From: Odontesthes bonariensis
Taxonomy: Eukaryota; Chordata; Actinopteri; Atheriniformes; Atherinopsidae
NCBI RefSeq assembly: GCF_027942865.1
Contig: NC_134510.1
Span: forward strand, 30,026,163-30,090,162
Length of the DNA stretch: 64,000 nt
Direction of reading: 5' to 3'
The position numbers were made by a program, and so were the translations under genes. The notes beneath the pieces were generated by a model that was not told the origin of the DNA, ran no database searches, and saw only the letters and a list, made by a program, of their open reading frames with translations. Positions 1-10,220 of this stretch are shown piece by piece (the stretch's first letter is position 1; every line of letters starts with the position of its first letter).

Positions 1-880
1 TGTCTTGGGAACCATTTCGCATAATCAGTCCATGCTCTAGTATGATGCTACACTTTCTCCTTTTGGAGAAAGCTGACTTTATTATCTGTTAGCGATGAGT
101 CAACAATTAATTAGCCTCATATGATGATTTTTACATAACTTTGATAAATAAACATAATTTGTTTTTATATAATTCATATTGTTAGGCTACATAAATACAT
201 CATTTATAGGAAGAACTAAACACTTGACGAGAATAACATTATTTACAGTGTATTATAATTCACATCTGGATCACCATGTACTGCTGGAAATATTTAACAG
301 CATCAGTTGAAGTGACACTAAGTATCTCCCCATTAAAGTGAAAAAGGATAGTGAAGCTGAGCAATGTAACTTTTGACTATTAACTATTAAAATTCCATGT
401 TTTTATGTCCCACTGCATTATTTAGTTGCACTGGTTATTAGTATTCTGGCAATTTAAGAATCATTTTATATAAATCAAGCTGAGAAAATATTACAAATGC
501 CTACACTCAGAATGACAGAATTGATTAGAGTGTTGTGGATAAAACCAAAACCATTAGATTATGACTTCGATTTGAATTCTCGTAAATGCCATGCGCTCCT
601 GGTCTCCATATGTAATCTCTTGGCACACACACTTGTGTGTTTTCACACTCATTTCTGACAGATTTTGTGGTGTGGCAGCAAAGATAAACCTTTGAAATGG
701 ACATAGAGTGAGATACACTTTGAAAATCATTGGTTTTATTTTGTACTTGGTAATGCTGTGTATGATTCATTAATGCGATTTACTGTGACATCGAGTCAAA
801 ATATAGGGAGATCATTTTTATTCTTCAATCAGCTCATACGATTGTTGAAATAGCTGCCAACAAGAGTTTTAAGACTTTTA
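1..880. other. AT-rich stretch, no gene seen
   Basis: I see no exon-like reading frame with splice sites, no RNA gene and no clear repeat here. The one long minus-strand frame (525-770) has no recognisable domain and is probably chance. Confidence 0.5.
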
Positions 881-931
881 TGGTAATGTATGCATGTGAG
901 TGTATTCCATGTGAGTATGTGCCCTGTTGCA

Positions 932-1101
932 GCTGCCAGTTGTTACTATTGCAAAGACTGTTCTAGTGTTTGTGCTCACTCTTTTCGTAGCCGGTGCCCC
1001 ATTCACCTCTGCACACTGCTTGGATTCATGTGGTGAGCATTGTGTGAAACCGTCATGTGCAAAAGACTTTTGTGAGGGCCTGGCATTCACATGCAGACAG
1101 G
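932..1101 (+). CDS. Possible internal exon of a secreted cysteine-rich peptide
   Basis: I do not recognise this sequence. It has the form of an internal exon: a pyrimidine-rich acceptor ending TTGCAG just before 932, and a donor GGTAAGC at about 1101. The open frame has no ATG of its own. It reads a hydrophobic stretch (VLVFVLTLFVAG) ending in small residues like a signal-peptide cleavage region (FTSAHC). Six cysteines follow in about 33 residues (HCLDSCGEHC, PSCAKDFCEG, FTC). That pattern would suit a small disulphide-rich secreted or extracellular protein. No partner exon was identified on either side, so chance or a decayed gene is possible. The end assumes the donor splits after GACAGG. 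Confidence 0.3.
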
Positions 1102-1489
1102 GTAAGCAGAGGACCCTCAATACACAGAAATGTAAAGAGGCAGACTAACAACAAATCCACCTTTCTACCGTGTGAAAAACCCTAAAGTCAGCAGGTGACT
1201 GGACACAAAAATTCACAGATGTGAGAGTGTTAAAGCGTTGACATGAGAGGCAGAGAGATCAAATGAGCGAGAGATTTACAGTTTTTCCAGTGGAAATGTT
1301 TATGTACAGTCCTTGTGTACAGTATTTCATTCAAATGTCATATTATTTCATATCATGTAAATGATGGTTGGTAACACAGAAAATGGCACACATCATTAGC
1401 CATAATGATAGCCTTTAGTAGCTATTTACTCTGGATGGCATTACCTTGGCCTCCACAACTAAAATAAAAGCTGGTCCGTACATTTATCT

Positions 1490-2060
1490 TCAGTAGACTT
1501 GATTACTGCAGCGCTGTATCTGCAGCGCTGCCTAAAAGATGGATCAGACAGCTGCTGCTGATTCAGAACGCTGCGGCTGGAGTCCTCACTGAGACCTGAG
1601 AAGTGAATCCTATCACTCCGGTCCCAAGGTGTCTTTACACTGGCTTACTGTCCATCAAAGAGTTGATTTTAAAGATACTTCCATTAGTTCATAAACTTTA
1701 AATGGTTCGGGGTCACAGTGCATCTCAGATCTTCTGATGTGGTATGAACCTTCAGGGCATCACAGGTCGTCAGGAATACGTTTTCTTTCTGTCCCCTGAG
1801 TTAGAATTAAACATGGAAAAGCTGCTTTCAGCTTTCAGTTTTATGCACCGTACATGTGGAACAAACTCCCAGATAACTTGGGTCTGTGTCCACTTTTGCT
1901 TCTTTTGAATCAAAGCTCAACGTAATTGAACTGATCTGAAGGACTTTTGCTGCGCTGCACTCCTCTGTTTCACTTGATTTTCTTAACTGTTTAATTTTGT
2001 TTCAATGCTTTTATGTTCTCCGTAAAGCACTTTGAATCTCCTAGTTGTTGAATTGTGCAA
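1490..2060 (+). mobile_element. Decayed L2-like LINE 3' fragment
   Basis: The plus strand reads a broken version of the C-terminal end of a fish LINE reverse transcriptase: RLDYC near 1496, then LIQNAA near 1560, then text matching the LxSLHWLPV / RxDFK block around 1640-1680 but with frameshifts. The same element type is better preserved at 22480-23035. It is interrupted by stops and indels and cannot be functional. The edges are approximate. Confidence 0.6.
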
Positions 2061-2159
2061 GATTATTAATACATTTTATTTATGCATTTATTCACTCTGC
2101 TCTCTTTACTCTCCATGACTGTATTTAGAATTGAGGCTGTCATGAACCGTTTTTCCTTT

Positions 2160-2345
2160 TTTCTTTTCCATAGCTGGTATCCCTTGGCTAGAATTTTTGC
2201 CTTTGTTCGTGTCTCTGTCCTGACCAGTTGAGGCAAATGGCTGCCCCCCTGAGACTGATTCTACTGGAAGTGAAAAAGGAAGCTATCTTCTACTCTATTA
2301 CCTGCTGCCCCATGCATGCTCAGAAAAAGGATTAACTTGAACTGA
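2160..2345 (+). repeat. Short interspersed-repeat fragment
   Basis: The words CTGTCCTGACC and GGCTGCCCCCCTGAG, followed by CTACTGGAAG, recall a 3' repeat tail that is very common in teleost genomes. I cannot assign the family. It may extend the LINE remnant just before it. Confidence 0.35.
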
Positions 2346-2901
2346 TGATTTGATTAGATTTGTTGGTTTCCTTAGCCAAGCCACTTTTATTAATTAGCAT
2401 TATAATGAATACAATTATCATGAACTGGATTGTATTTAATTTGACTTGTATTTAACTTGTGTTATTTCTCTACAAAGTGCCCTTAGATGACATTTGCGGT
2501 GAATTGGCATTATTTGAATAAACTGAAGTGGATGGAGTTGAACATTTAACAGTATAATTGACTCCTGAAAGTGTAATTATATATAATGATCACTTCACAG
2601 TTACAGTTACAGTCCCAGGATTAATGTTTGTCCTTACAAGCACTAGCTCTTTTAAATACAAGCAAAGCATAATGAAATAAATAAAATAATAAAATTTATA
2701 TTTTCTACTCTATGTTTCAGCGACTTTCATGAGGAACAGCCAAAACTTTCGGTTTGTTACTAAAGATTTAATCATTTATCTACATTGATGGTTATGATCG
2801 CAGCGATACTTTTGCTATTCTTCTTCACCATCAACAAGCTGCTATAAAGACATTTTTTTAATCTACATATTGCTACTTCTTTATACAGTGGACCACCTTC
2901 T

Positions 2902-4148
2902 TTATTTTCCAACATCCAACTGACTGTTCACCGCTTCAGAAATGGAGTTAAATCTGGTGGTTCTTGCCCTGGGCTTCTCATCGTCAGAGAATGTCGTACA
3001 GTTGTCTTCTACAGAGTGTAGTCCAGGGTTTAGGTTCTTTGCAGATTTCCTACACCTCATAATCTCACACAGCCTTTGTAGTGACTGCAGCAGAGCGACT
3101 CTTAGCTCTCTGCACCGCAGGGCATAAAGCAGGGGATTGACTGCAGAGTTGAGCAGGCAGAGGGTGCTGCAAAATGCAAAAGCCCTCTGTTGTGTATGGG
3201 TCAGGATCACAGAGACATCAGCAAGCATAAAGGAGAGTGCAGGAAGCCAGCAGCCCACCAGTATGAGCAGAATCAGACCAAAAGTGCGAGCCAGCCGGAT
3301 ATCCATCCTCATGCGGGCCTGCCCTGTCGCTGCTGCTCCCTGTAGGCTGGTCATGGAGGATTCATGGCGGTGGGCCTTCCACAGGATGAGAGCATAAGCC
3401 CCCAAAATGAGTGCTAGAAGCACCAGGATGAAGCTGGTCCAACAGGCTAGATAACCCTGGCTGATGTAGGGAAATAAGCGAGAGCAGGGCGGAGTGAGGC
3501 CTGTGGGACACCTCCAGCCCATCAGAGGCAAAAAGGAGATGAATATGGTGATGCTCCAGAGAATAAAGAGGCTCAGCAAGGCTCTGCGACGGGTCAGCAA
3601 CACCTTGTAGCTTGAGGCCTGGTGGATGCAAAGGTAGCGGTCCAGAGCAGTAAGCAGTAAGCTCCCCACTGAGTTAGTGAAGGCCATGGTGACTCCGCCT
3701 AACTTGAAGAGGTAGGCAGTGGGACCATCGCTGCGGCGAAAGAGATGGAAGTCCAGGAAGCTGGTGGTGAAGAAGCAGCTGGCAAATACATCAGCCAGAG
3801 CGAGGCTACCGATGAACAGATAGGAGGGCCGCTGTCGCAAAGAGACTGTGGTGACGATCAACACCAGCACAAGGGCGTTTTCCATCAGTGTGATGGGACC
3901 TGCCAGGAAACAGATGGAGCCGATGGCTGTCTTCTCCGCCTTGACCAGGACCATGTAGCATTCCAGATTCTCACAAGACCCGTTAGCTGTGACAAAAGCA
4001 TAAACATTTACCAATACACATCTAATAGTTTCAGTGAGATTAAACTATATTGCCTGTGAATTAGAATTTCAGATTTGAAATGTATTCAAGGCTGCATACC
4101 TTTGATTTCTGCAGGCTGTAAAGAAGTGGAATGCTCCCATTCCTCCAT
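2902..4148 (-). CDS. cnr2: Cannabinoid receptor 2, two coding exons
   Basis: This is a class A GPCR of the cannabinoid family. It binds endocannabinoid lipids at the plasma membrane and signals through Gi/o. Coding exons are 4100-4148 (ATG at 4148-4146, begins MEEWEHS) and 2902-3986. The donor is AAAG|GTATGC and the acceptor TTGTCACAG. Together they give 377 aa plus TAA, and the split codon restores ANGS, as in mammalian CNR2. Hallmarks seen: an N-glycosylation site NGS near residue 18, ENALVL in TM1, LALAD in TM2, DRYLC after TM3, a cysteine pair in the second extracellular loop (RCPTGLTPPC), CWLP in TM6 and NPLLY in TM7. The long frame alone would start at 4014, but its first nine residues are intron. 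Synteny with pnrc2 and srsf10 argues for CNR2 rather than CNR1. Any further 5'UTR exons are not placed. Confidence 0.93.
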
Positions 4149-7100
4149 TTCAGTCGTCTCTGGGCTATATTAGATTGCCATGAGGGAACAAAGTGAATCA
4201 TTTAAACATGTCAGTCTGTGCATATCTTTCCAAATAGTGAACATATCAGTAGGAAAGGAACAGCTGTATCTACAGACATTAATCTGTTTATTAGGACAGA
4301 AAAGTTAAACACTTTGATTTAAATCCAATTCATCTGGAGGTTTTCACATTGAATGAATGAGACTCGCAACTTCCTGTGGAAAAATAAACGAAAAGAGAAT
4401 AAAATTACTTCTCCCTCAGCCAATATTGATCCTGCAGCTTAAAAGGAACATTGACGTCTTAGAGTGAAGACAAAAAGTCATTTAGAGGTCAAGGCAAACA
4501 GACGATGATCATAACAGTATCAGCTGAGGATGATATTGTAGAGATAGCTGCCTGGATTGTGGTTAAAAGCGAGCCATAAACCACTCAATGCTCGAGAAAC
4601 AAAGATGGAATTTTTCATGCTTGAAGATATTTAAATTATATCGCTTCCAGTTGTGACTTTTATGAATAAATGGCATGCATGTTTAGATACACACACAGTT
4701 TAAGAAACTGGAGTGACAGTTTGCATCCTTTACGTGCAACGTAAATATTCCCCCTCCCCCTGTGCAAGAATGCCTCAAACCTTAGAGAATATAGCCAACA
4801 AAGATCATTTGAGTTGTCTCCCATTTGTGCTTTGGCAGTGATTTTATTGTGTTTTTAAGTGCAGAAATGAGTTTAACAGGAAACCTTATTATTGGTCCAT
4901 TACCATATTTAACAGGATGAAGACTGCCCCCTTTTGGACATAGAAGGAATTATATTTCAATAGTTAATCTGCAATTAAGGTCACATGGGATGAAGAGTGA
5001 GTGCATTGCCTGTATGCAATCAATAGATTAAACTATGTGAGGTACGGTGATGTGAGAGGATAAGATTATGGCAAGCGATTCTGTGATAAACTAGAGTGGC
5101 CACCTTTTAATAGTTGGCACAGCATTGCCTTAATGTATTTTCCCACAGCCAAGAGCAAGCCAAAACACATACTGATTCTGCTATAATGAGCCAAAAATAA
5201 GGTCTAATCTATAAAAAAATATATATATAAAGCATTCAAATCTATCCAGGATAAGGAATGTCTTCAATGATTAGAGGGAATATTTTCATCAGGTTGCCCT
5301 ATTTTTCTGCTATTGTTTTCTTTTTATTCTGTTCCATTGTTTCTGTTATCACACAGAAACATGAAATCATGAAAAGAATAGAAAGTAGGTATAAGCAGAG
5401 GAGATGAGACAAAGAAGATGACTTTTCTGCAAACATTATTGACAATAATTTCTCAACTCTGGTGGCCATCAGTGTGCATGCACTGTGGATATTACACCAC
5501 CTCTGGACTTTTCCCCTCATGGTGAAATCTTGACTGACAGAGTGCTTAAGAACTAGTCATGTTTACAAAGATGGTGGCAACCATAGTCATTTCGACCTAA
5601 AAACCTCATTTCCACCTGTAGTCACGCCATTATTGACAAGCGTACGGAAATATAATGTGGTAATTACCACAATGTTGCACCTTGCTAGGTTGTTTAAAAA
5701 TATGACAAACCCAAATGACATGAGATGGAAAAACTAAAGCACTACTTGAAGTTTCTCTTTTTGTAACAGCGGTGTTAAAAAGATGAATTATCAAACATTT
5801 AAAAAATAGCAGTTTTGCCAATAAGTAGTACAAAAATATATACAAGAGACATTATAGACCATATATATTTCATTCTAACAAATAATACAAATACTATATG
5901 ACTAAAACGGTTCAAAGCAAAAGTGTAACCTGTTTACTTGATGTCCCTGGAGGCTAAACCTGCAGAATATAACCTTCTAAGAGCTTACCTTACTTTAGGT
6001 TCCTTTCTTGACGGAGGCTGAGGTTATCTGATTTACATTTGCTTTCAGAAGGAGAGCGGCTGGAACATGATCGCACAGAACTACAGGTCTGACTAGAGGC
6101 AAAATGTGCGAGTGAAGGGAGAAGATGAGGGGGGTGGCTGTGATGACACGAGAGGGAGGGAGGAGGGTAGAGGGAGAAGAAATATAACAAAATATCCTCT
6201 TTTTAAAGTATTATGACCAAAGCTGGGGTCAGTGATGAAACAAAAATCATTGCAAGAGAGCCTAGTTATGTTGAGTCCTCCAATGTCCACCCTGAACTGA
6301 ATCACAAATCACCAAATCACCCGTTTCCAGAAAAATATGTAAAGTGCCGTCATCACGCACATCTTAGTGTCGTGTCCTTTCTGAATGGCCTGTTTCAAGC
6401 AAACTGTGTGTGGTTGGACTTAAATGTGTGAAGAAATAGTCATTAAAAAGCCAGGAAGAGACGTGTGCAATGTTCTCTTCTCTTTGTGTTAGACTTCTCC
6501 TCACCTAAATAAACTGGATCCTTAATATTTGTAACTAACTCAAGCTAACATGCACACATTTTGCATCCTGTGTGGATCTTTTGAATGGTGTCATGCTTTT
6601 TGGCTTTTTTTAATTAAATTTACTGTGCTTTGGTCCTTGATTTATATAATTTGTGTTTTAGTTTGACGTTGGTCTTTGTATTTTGTGACTTCCTCACTTT
6701 GTATTTCCACACTTCCCTGTACATTTTGTCAAATTGTCTTCCCATTCCTCATTCACACTAGATTTGTTGATTTCCCCACCTCCGCATTATGTCAGTTATC
6801 ATCTTCCTCATTCAAAAAATAAAATTACTTATGTTTTGCATGGCATTTAACTGAAATGTGTGGCTTTAGTTGGTATGGTGTGAATATCTTTTTGAAAAAA
6901 CACTGTTTCTACCATCTTGACCAAGATTCCCTTGAAGAAGAGACCTTGTATCTCAATGGAACCTACCTGGAATAAATTAAAATGAAAACAAACATTAAAT
7001 CGCCACATATTTTGACCCATTTAAAAGAAAGTACCTACAACCACACAAATCCGCTTTAGTAGATGCGATGAATAGAGAGAAAACTTTGGCTATAATTGTG

Positions 7101-8280
7101 TCTGATAAGTTTGAAGTGGTGACAGAATGAAAATCACAACGATTCTTTGACTTTCATCCTTTTGTCCTGGTGTAAATCCTTTCCCTGAAATTCTCAAGTA
7201 TAATCACGTCTCATTGACAGAGAATTTTGACATGTATAATCTAGCCTCGATTCAAATATGACGACAGTGGGTGGGATAGAGTGTAATACTGCTGGCTATA
7301 CAACAGGGGGCAACACTGTGCAACCCTGATTTAGACCCTGTAACATGAAGTGAACATCATGGGATGTTGGGTTAAAAGTTTGTTCTCTTAACTCAGCAAG
7401 CATCTTCCTTGCAAGTTGTCTCAGCAAAAATTTAGGACGTTTAATTTGGATTAGGTCCCACGAGTAGAAATAAACTACATTAAAAATCAAAAACCTAATC
7501 AGGTTTTTGAAAAAATTCCATACCTAAGGCATTCTGAGATGAATTAGCAACCTATTTTAGCCTTTCAATTAAAAAAAAAGCATGGACAATAACACAGTAT
7601 CCATCACAAGAACTAACAAATATGTCAAAGTACAAGAGAAAAAAAAATAGGTAACAAAATATATGCTTTTTTAAAACAATATTCAAGTTGAATATTATTA
7701 CTTTAAAAGCCAAACATTGCCGTGCAAACAAGAAAGAAATCTGGTACATTGACTGTCTTCTCCTCCAATGACCTAATCGATTAAACAGGCCAGAAGGCCG
7801 GAAATGTGATTAGGAGCAGATAGTCCAGCTACAATAAGATTTCCTCTGTCACTGTTTCTCCAGGTGCAGCATAACACAACAAACAACAGGGCAGACTTAA
7901 GCCAGAAATGTTCAATTATTTGTGAGATAACATTATCCTGTTACATAACCCCCTTTTAGAAATCACCCTGGATACAAGCATGATAGCTGGCTTCACTATT
8001 CCAGATTGATTCAGCTTGAATACATTAATGAAATTTCCTCCCAACATTTTCAGATTACCAGCCCTTCAAAAGCAGTACCAGATCAGTGATGGGGAAAACA
8101 CAGGAGAAAAAGGACACATCGAACAAAAATCAAAGTAATAATTTGTAAATGTGTAAATTAACTGAGACAAATTAAACTTACATATGTAAGAAGATAAATT
8201 CTCTACTGAGAATAAAACAGAGTCAGCTGTAAATTAAATCTCTCAATTTTAAGGTTTTACAATATCAGGAGACAATAAAA
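4149..8280. other. Intergenic spacer, no gene seen
   Basis: This should hold the cnr2 5'UTR and promoter, but I see no decisive motif. A weak repeat fragment lies at about 6895-6985 (CCTTGAAGAAGAGACCTTG, then CTGGAATAAAT), resembling the end of a common fish DNA element. The short reading frames here have no recognisable domain. Confidence 0.45.
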
Positions 8281-8289
8281 ACATCATCT

Positions 8290-9430
8290 GGTCCTTATAG
8301 GTTCTTAAAATAAGATAAATTCAACCTAGTCGTTGCTGAATTCATAGGAATTAGGAGGGTAAGTAGCAGCCAGGTGCTACTAATCAAATGCACTTGATTA
8401 ATTGATCATCGGCAAGAATGAGCACCTCTATATTGACAGATGTTTTGGGAGTTTGCTGCTCTGGAGCATTCAGGTACGTGTTAACACAGCGCCAAAGAGG
8501 AAAGACATCAACAATGATCTCGAAGAAACAATTATTTCTGCCCATCAATCTGGGAAGGATTATAAAGCCATTTCCAAACAATTAAGAGTCCATCATTCTA
8601 CAGATGGAAGGACTGCCAGGAGTGGACGTCCCAGCAAGTTCACAACAAGGTCAGACTGCGCAGTGTCCAGAGACATTTTAAAACCCCTGAGACTTACATC
8701 TCAGACTCTACAGGCATCATTCAGCATCTTAAATGTTAAAGTTTGTGACAGCACAAGTATTCTCTCTAAAAAGAACATGGCAGCAAGGCCTTCTGTGGAC
8801 TAAAGTAGTTCAGACAGATTAAACCAAAGTAGAGAAGTTTGGTTTTAATACACAGCACCACCTTTGGTGAAAACCAAACACACCCAATCAGCATAAACAC
8901 CACATATCAGCTGTCAAGCATAGTGGTGGATGGGTGATGAGTCCTGGCTTGTTTTGCAGCTACAGGACTTGGACACTTTGCAGTCATTGAGTCGACTATG
9001 AACTCCTCTGTATACCAAAGTATTCTAAGTCAATAGACCATCTATGTGAGACCATCTGTCTGACAGCTAAAGCTTGGACACAACACTGGCTACCAACTAT
9101 GATCAGAAATGGGAGGTTGTCTCACCTTAACACGCTGCTGGCAACCCGGAGCAGGCTGACCTATGCAGGGCCGAAGTTAATGAACCACCCTCACCCAATG
9201 TGTTGCCCAATAGGCTGGTTCAACAATGATGCCAAGACCAGCAGCAAATCTTTCAATAATCCAGTCAAAGTCCAGACCTCAACCTGATTGAAATGCTGTG
9301 GCAGGACCGTAAGCATAAAAGAATACCTGCAAATATCAAAGAACAGAAGTAAAGTGGGCCAATGATCAGCCAAAACGATGTGAGAGACTAACATCTTACA
9401 TAAAACAATAACTTCAAGTTATTATTATTG
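8290..9430 (+). mobile_element. Decayed Tc1-like transposon with a foreign insert
   Basis: The frame at 8485-8803 reads the start of a Tc1-family transposase: KRKDINNDLEETI, AHQSGKDYKAISKQ, VHHST, then SGRPSKFT and KKNMAA. This is the paired helix-turn-helix DNA-binding half. The catalytic half is broken by stops; fragments such as VQTST with Tc1-like text resume at 9226-9400. A second copy of the same family lies inverted at 51490-52740. The flank at 8340-8420 matches the second copy's flank at 52610-52690 in reverse complement. A pnrc2-like piece interrupts the copy at 9091-9217. The ends are approximate and no clean target-site duplication was found. Confidence 0.8.
9091..9217 (+). pseudogene. 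Captured fragment of pnrc2 coding sequence
   Basis: This stretch is similar base for base to pnrc2 codons at about 16155-16315. Shared words are CCAACTATGATCAGA, GTCTCACCTTAACACGCT, CTATGCAGGGCC and CCCTCACCCA. The peptide SHLNTLLAT followed by YAGPK can be read in both. The copy has lost about 30 bases after the GTGTTGCCC word and has indels near its start. It lies in the same orientation as pnrc2, inside the Tc1-like element. It is probably a piece of a processed copy or a filler acquired during repair. It cannot be functional. Confidence 0.75.
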
Positions 9431-9485
9431 CTAATATGTTACTTAATTTCCCATGCACTGCTTCTGCAGTTTGGCTTTATTTATG

Positions 9486-10147
9486 TTAAAGGATAAGACC
9501 GTTTTTTTGACATTGGGCCCTTGATTTCACATTATAACATGATGTTCTACTCACCCCTGCTTGTTGTTGGTCATTTGGAGCTGTTCCGAAGATATTCGCG
9601 AGGCGTCTGGCTGCTCTCTTGAGATATTCGGCGATGAAACGGTTTCCTATGGGCAAGTTTATACAGGCACAAACTATGCTGTTTATAATTTATTAATTAC
9701 TGTACACTAGCACTGATAACGTGGAGGTGCGTCGCTTACTTAAAAAAATCCGGGTTACTGTAATTTTGAATTTTTGTCGTAAAGTAGGTGTTACTGACGT
9801 CCTCGTCGTGCTACTGCCACAGACAGCCCACAGACCTGCTGCCTATTAATTCATTCGGCTAAAATTCAAAATTAGTAACCCGGATTTTTTTAAGTAAGCG
9901 ACGCACCTCCACGTTATCAGTGCTAGTGTACAGTAATTAATAAATTATAAACAGCATAGTTTGTGCCTGTATAAACTTGCCCATAGGAAACCGTTTCATG
10001 GCCGAATATCTCAAGAGAGCAGCCAGACGCCTCGCGAATATCTTCGGAACAGCTCCAAATGACCAACAACAAGCAGGGGTGAGTAGAACATCATGTTATA
10101 ATGTGAAATCAAGGGCCCAATGTCAAAAAACCGGTCTTATCCTTTAA
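9486..10147. repeat. Near-perfect 662-bp hairpin (long inverted repeat)
   Basis: The arms are 9486-9774 and 9861-10147, separated by 86 bases. They differ at only a handful of positions: one base near each outer end, one base at 9635/10000 (CATCGCC against CATGGCC), and a 2-base indel near the inner edge. The outer termini are TTAAAGGATAAGACC and its complement. The structure resembles a foldback MITE or a freshly duplicated inverted segment. The right arm reads 27 codons from ATG (MAEYLKRAARRLANIF) to a donor GGG|GTGAGT, but the ATG exists only in the right arm, so it is probably not a real start. The family is unknown. Confidence 0.9.
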
Positions 10148-10220
10148 ATCAGCAATTAAAAAAGATAATATGTCATGTGTTGTTGTTAATCTAAGGTTGT
10201 TTTTACCCAATTTCAAGACC

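Noticed and set aside
3745-4059. Plus-strand frame of 104 codons and others over 2942-3631
   Set aside because: These are shadows of the cnr2 coding strand with no family features.
10001-10080. ORF starting MAEYLKRAA as a real first exon
   Set aside because: The ATG is absent from the otherwise near-identical left arm of the hairpin, so it is more likely a chance substitution than a conserved start.
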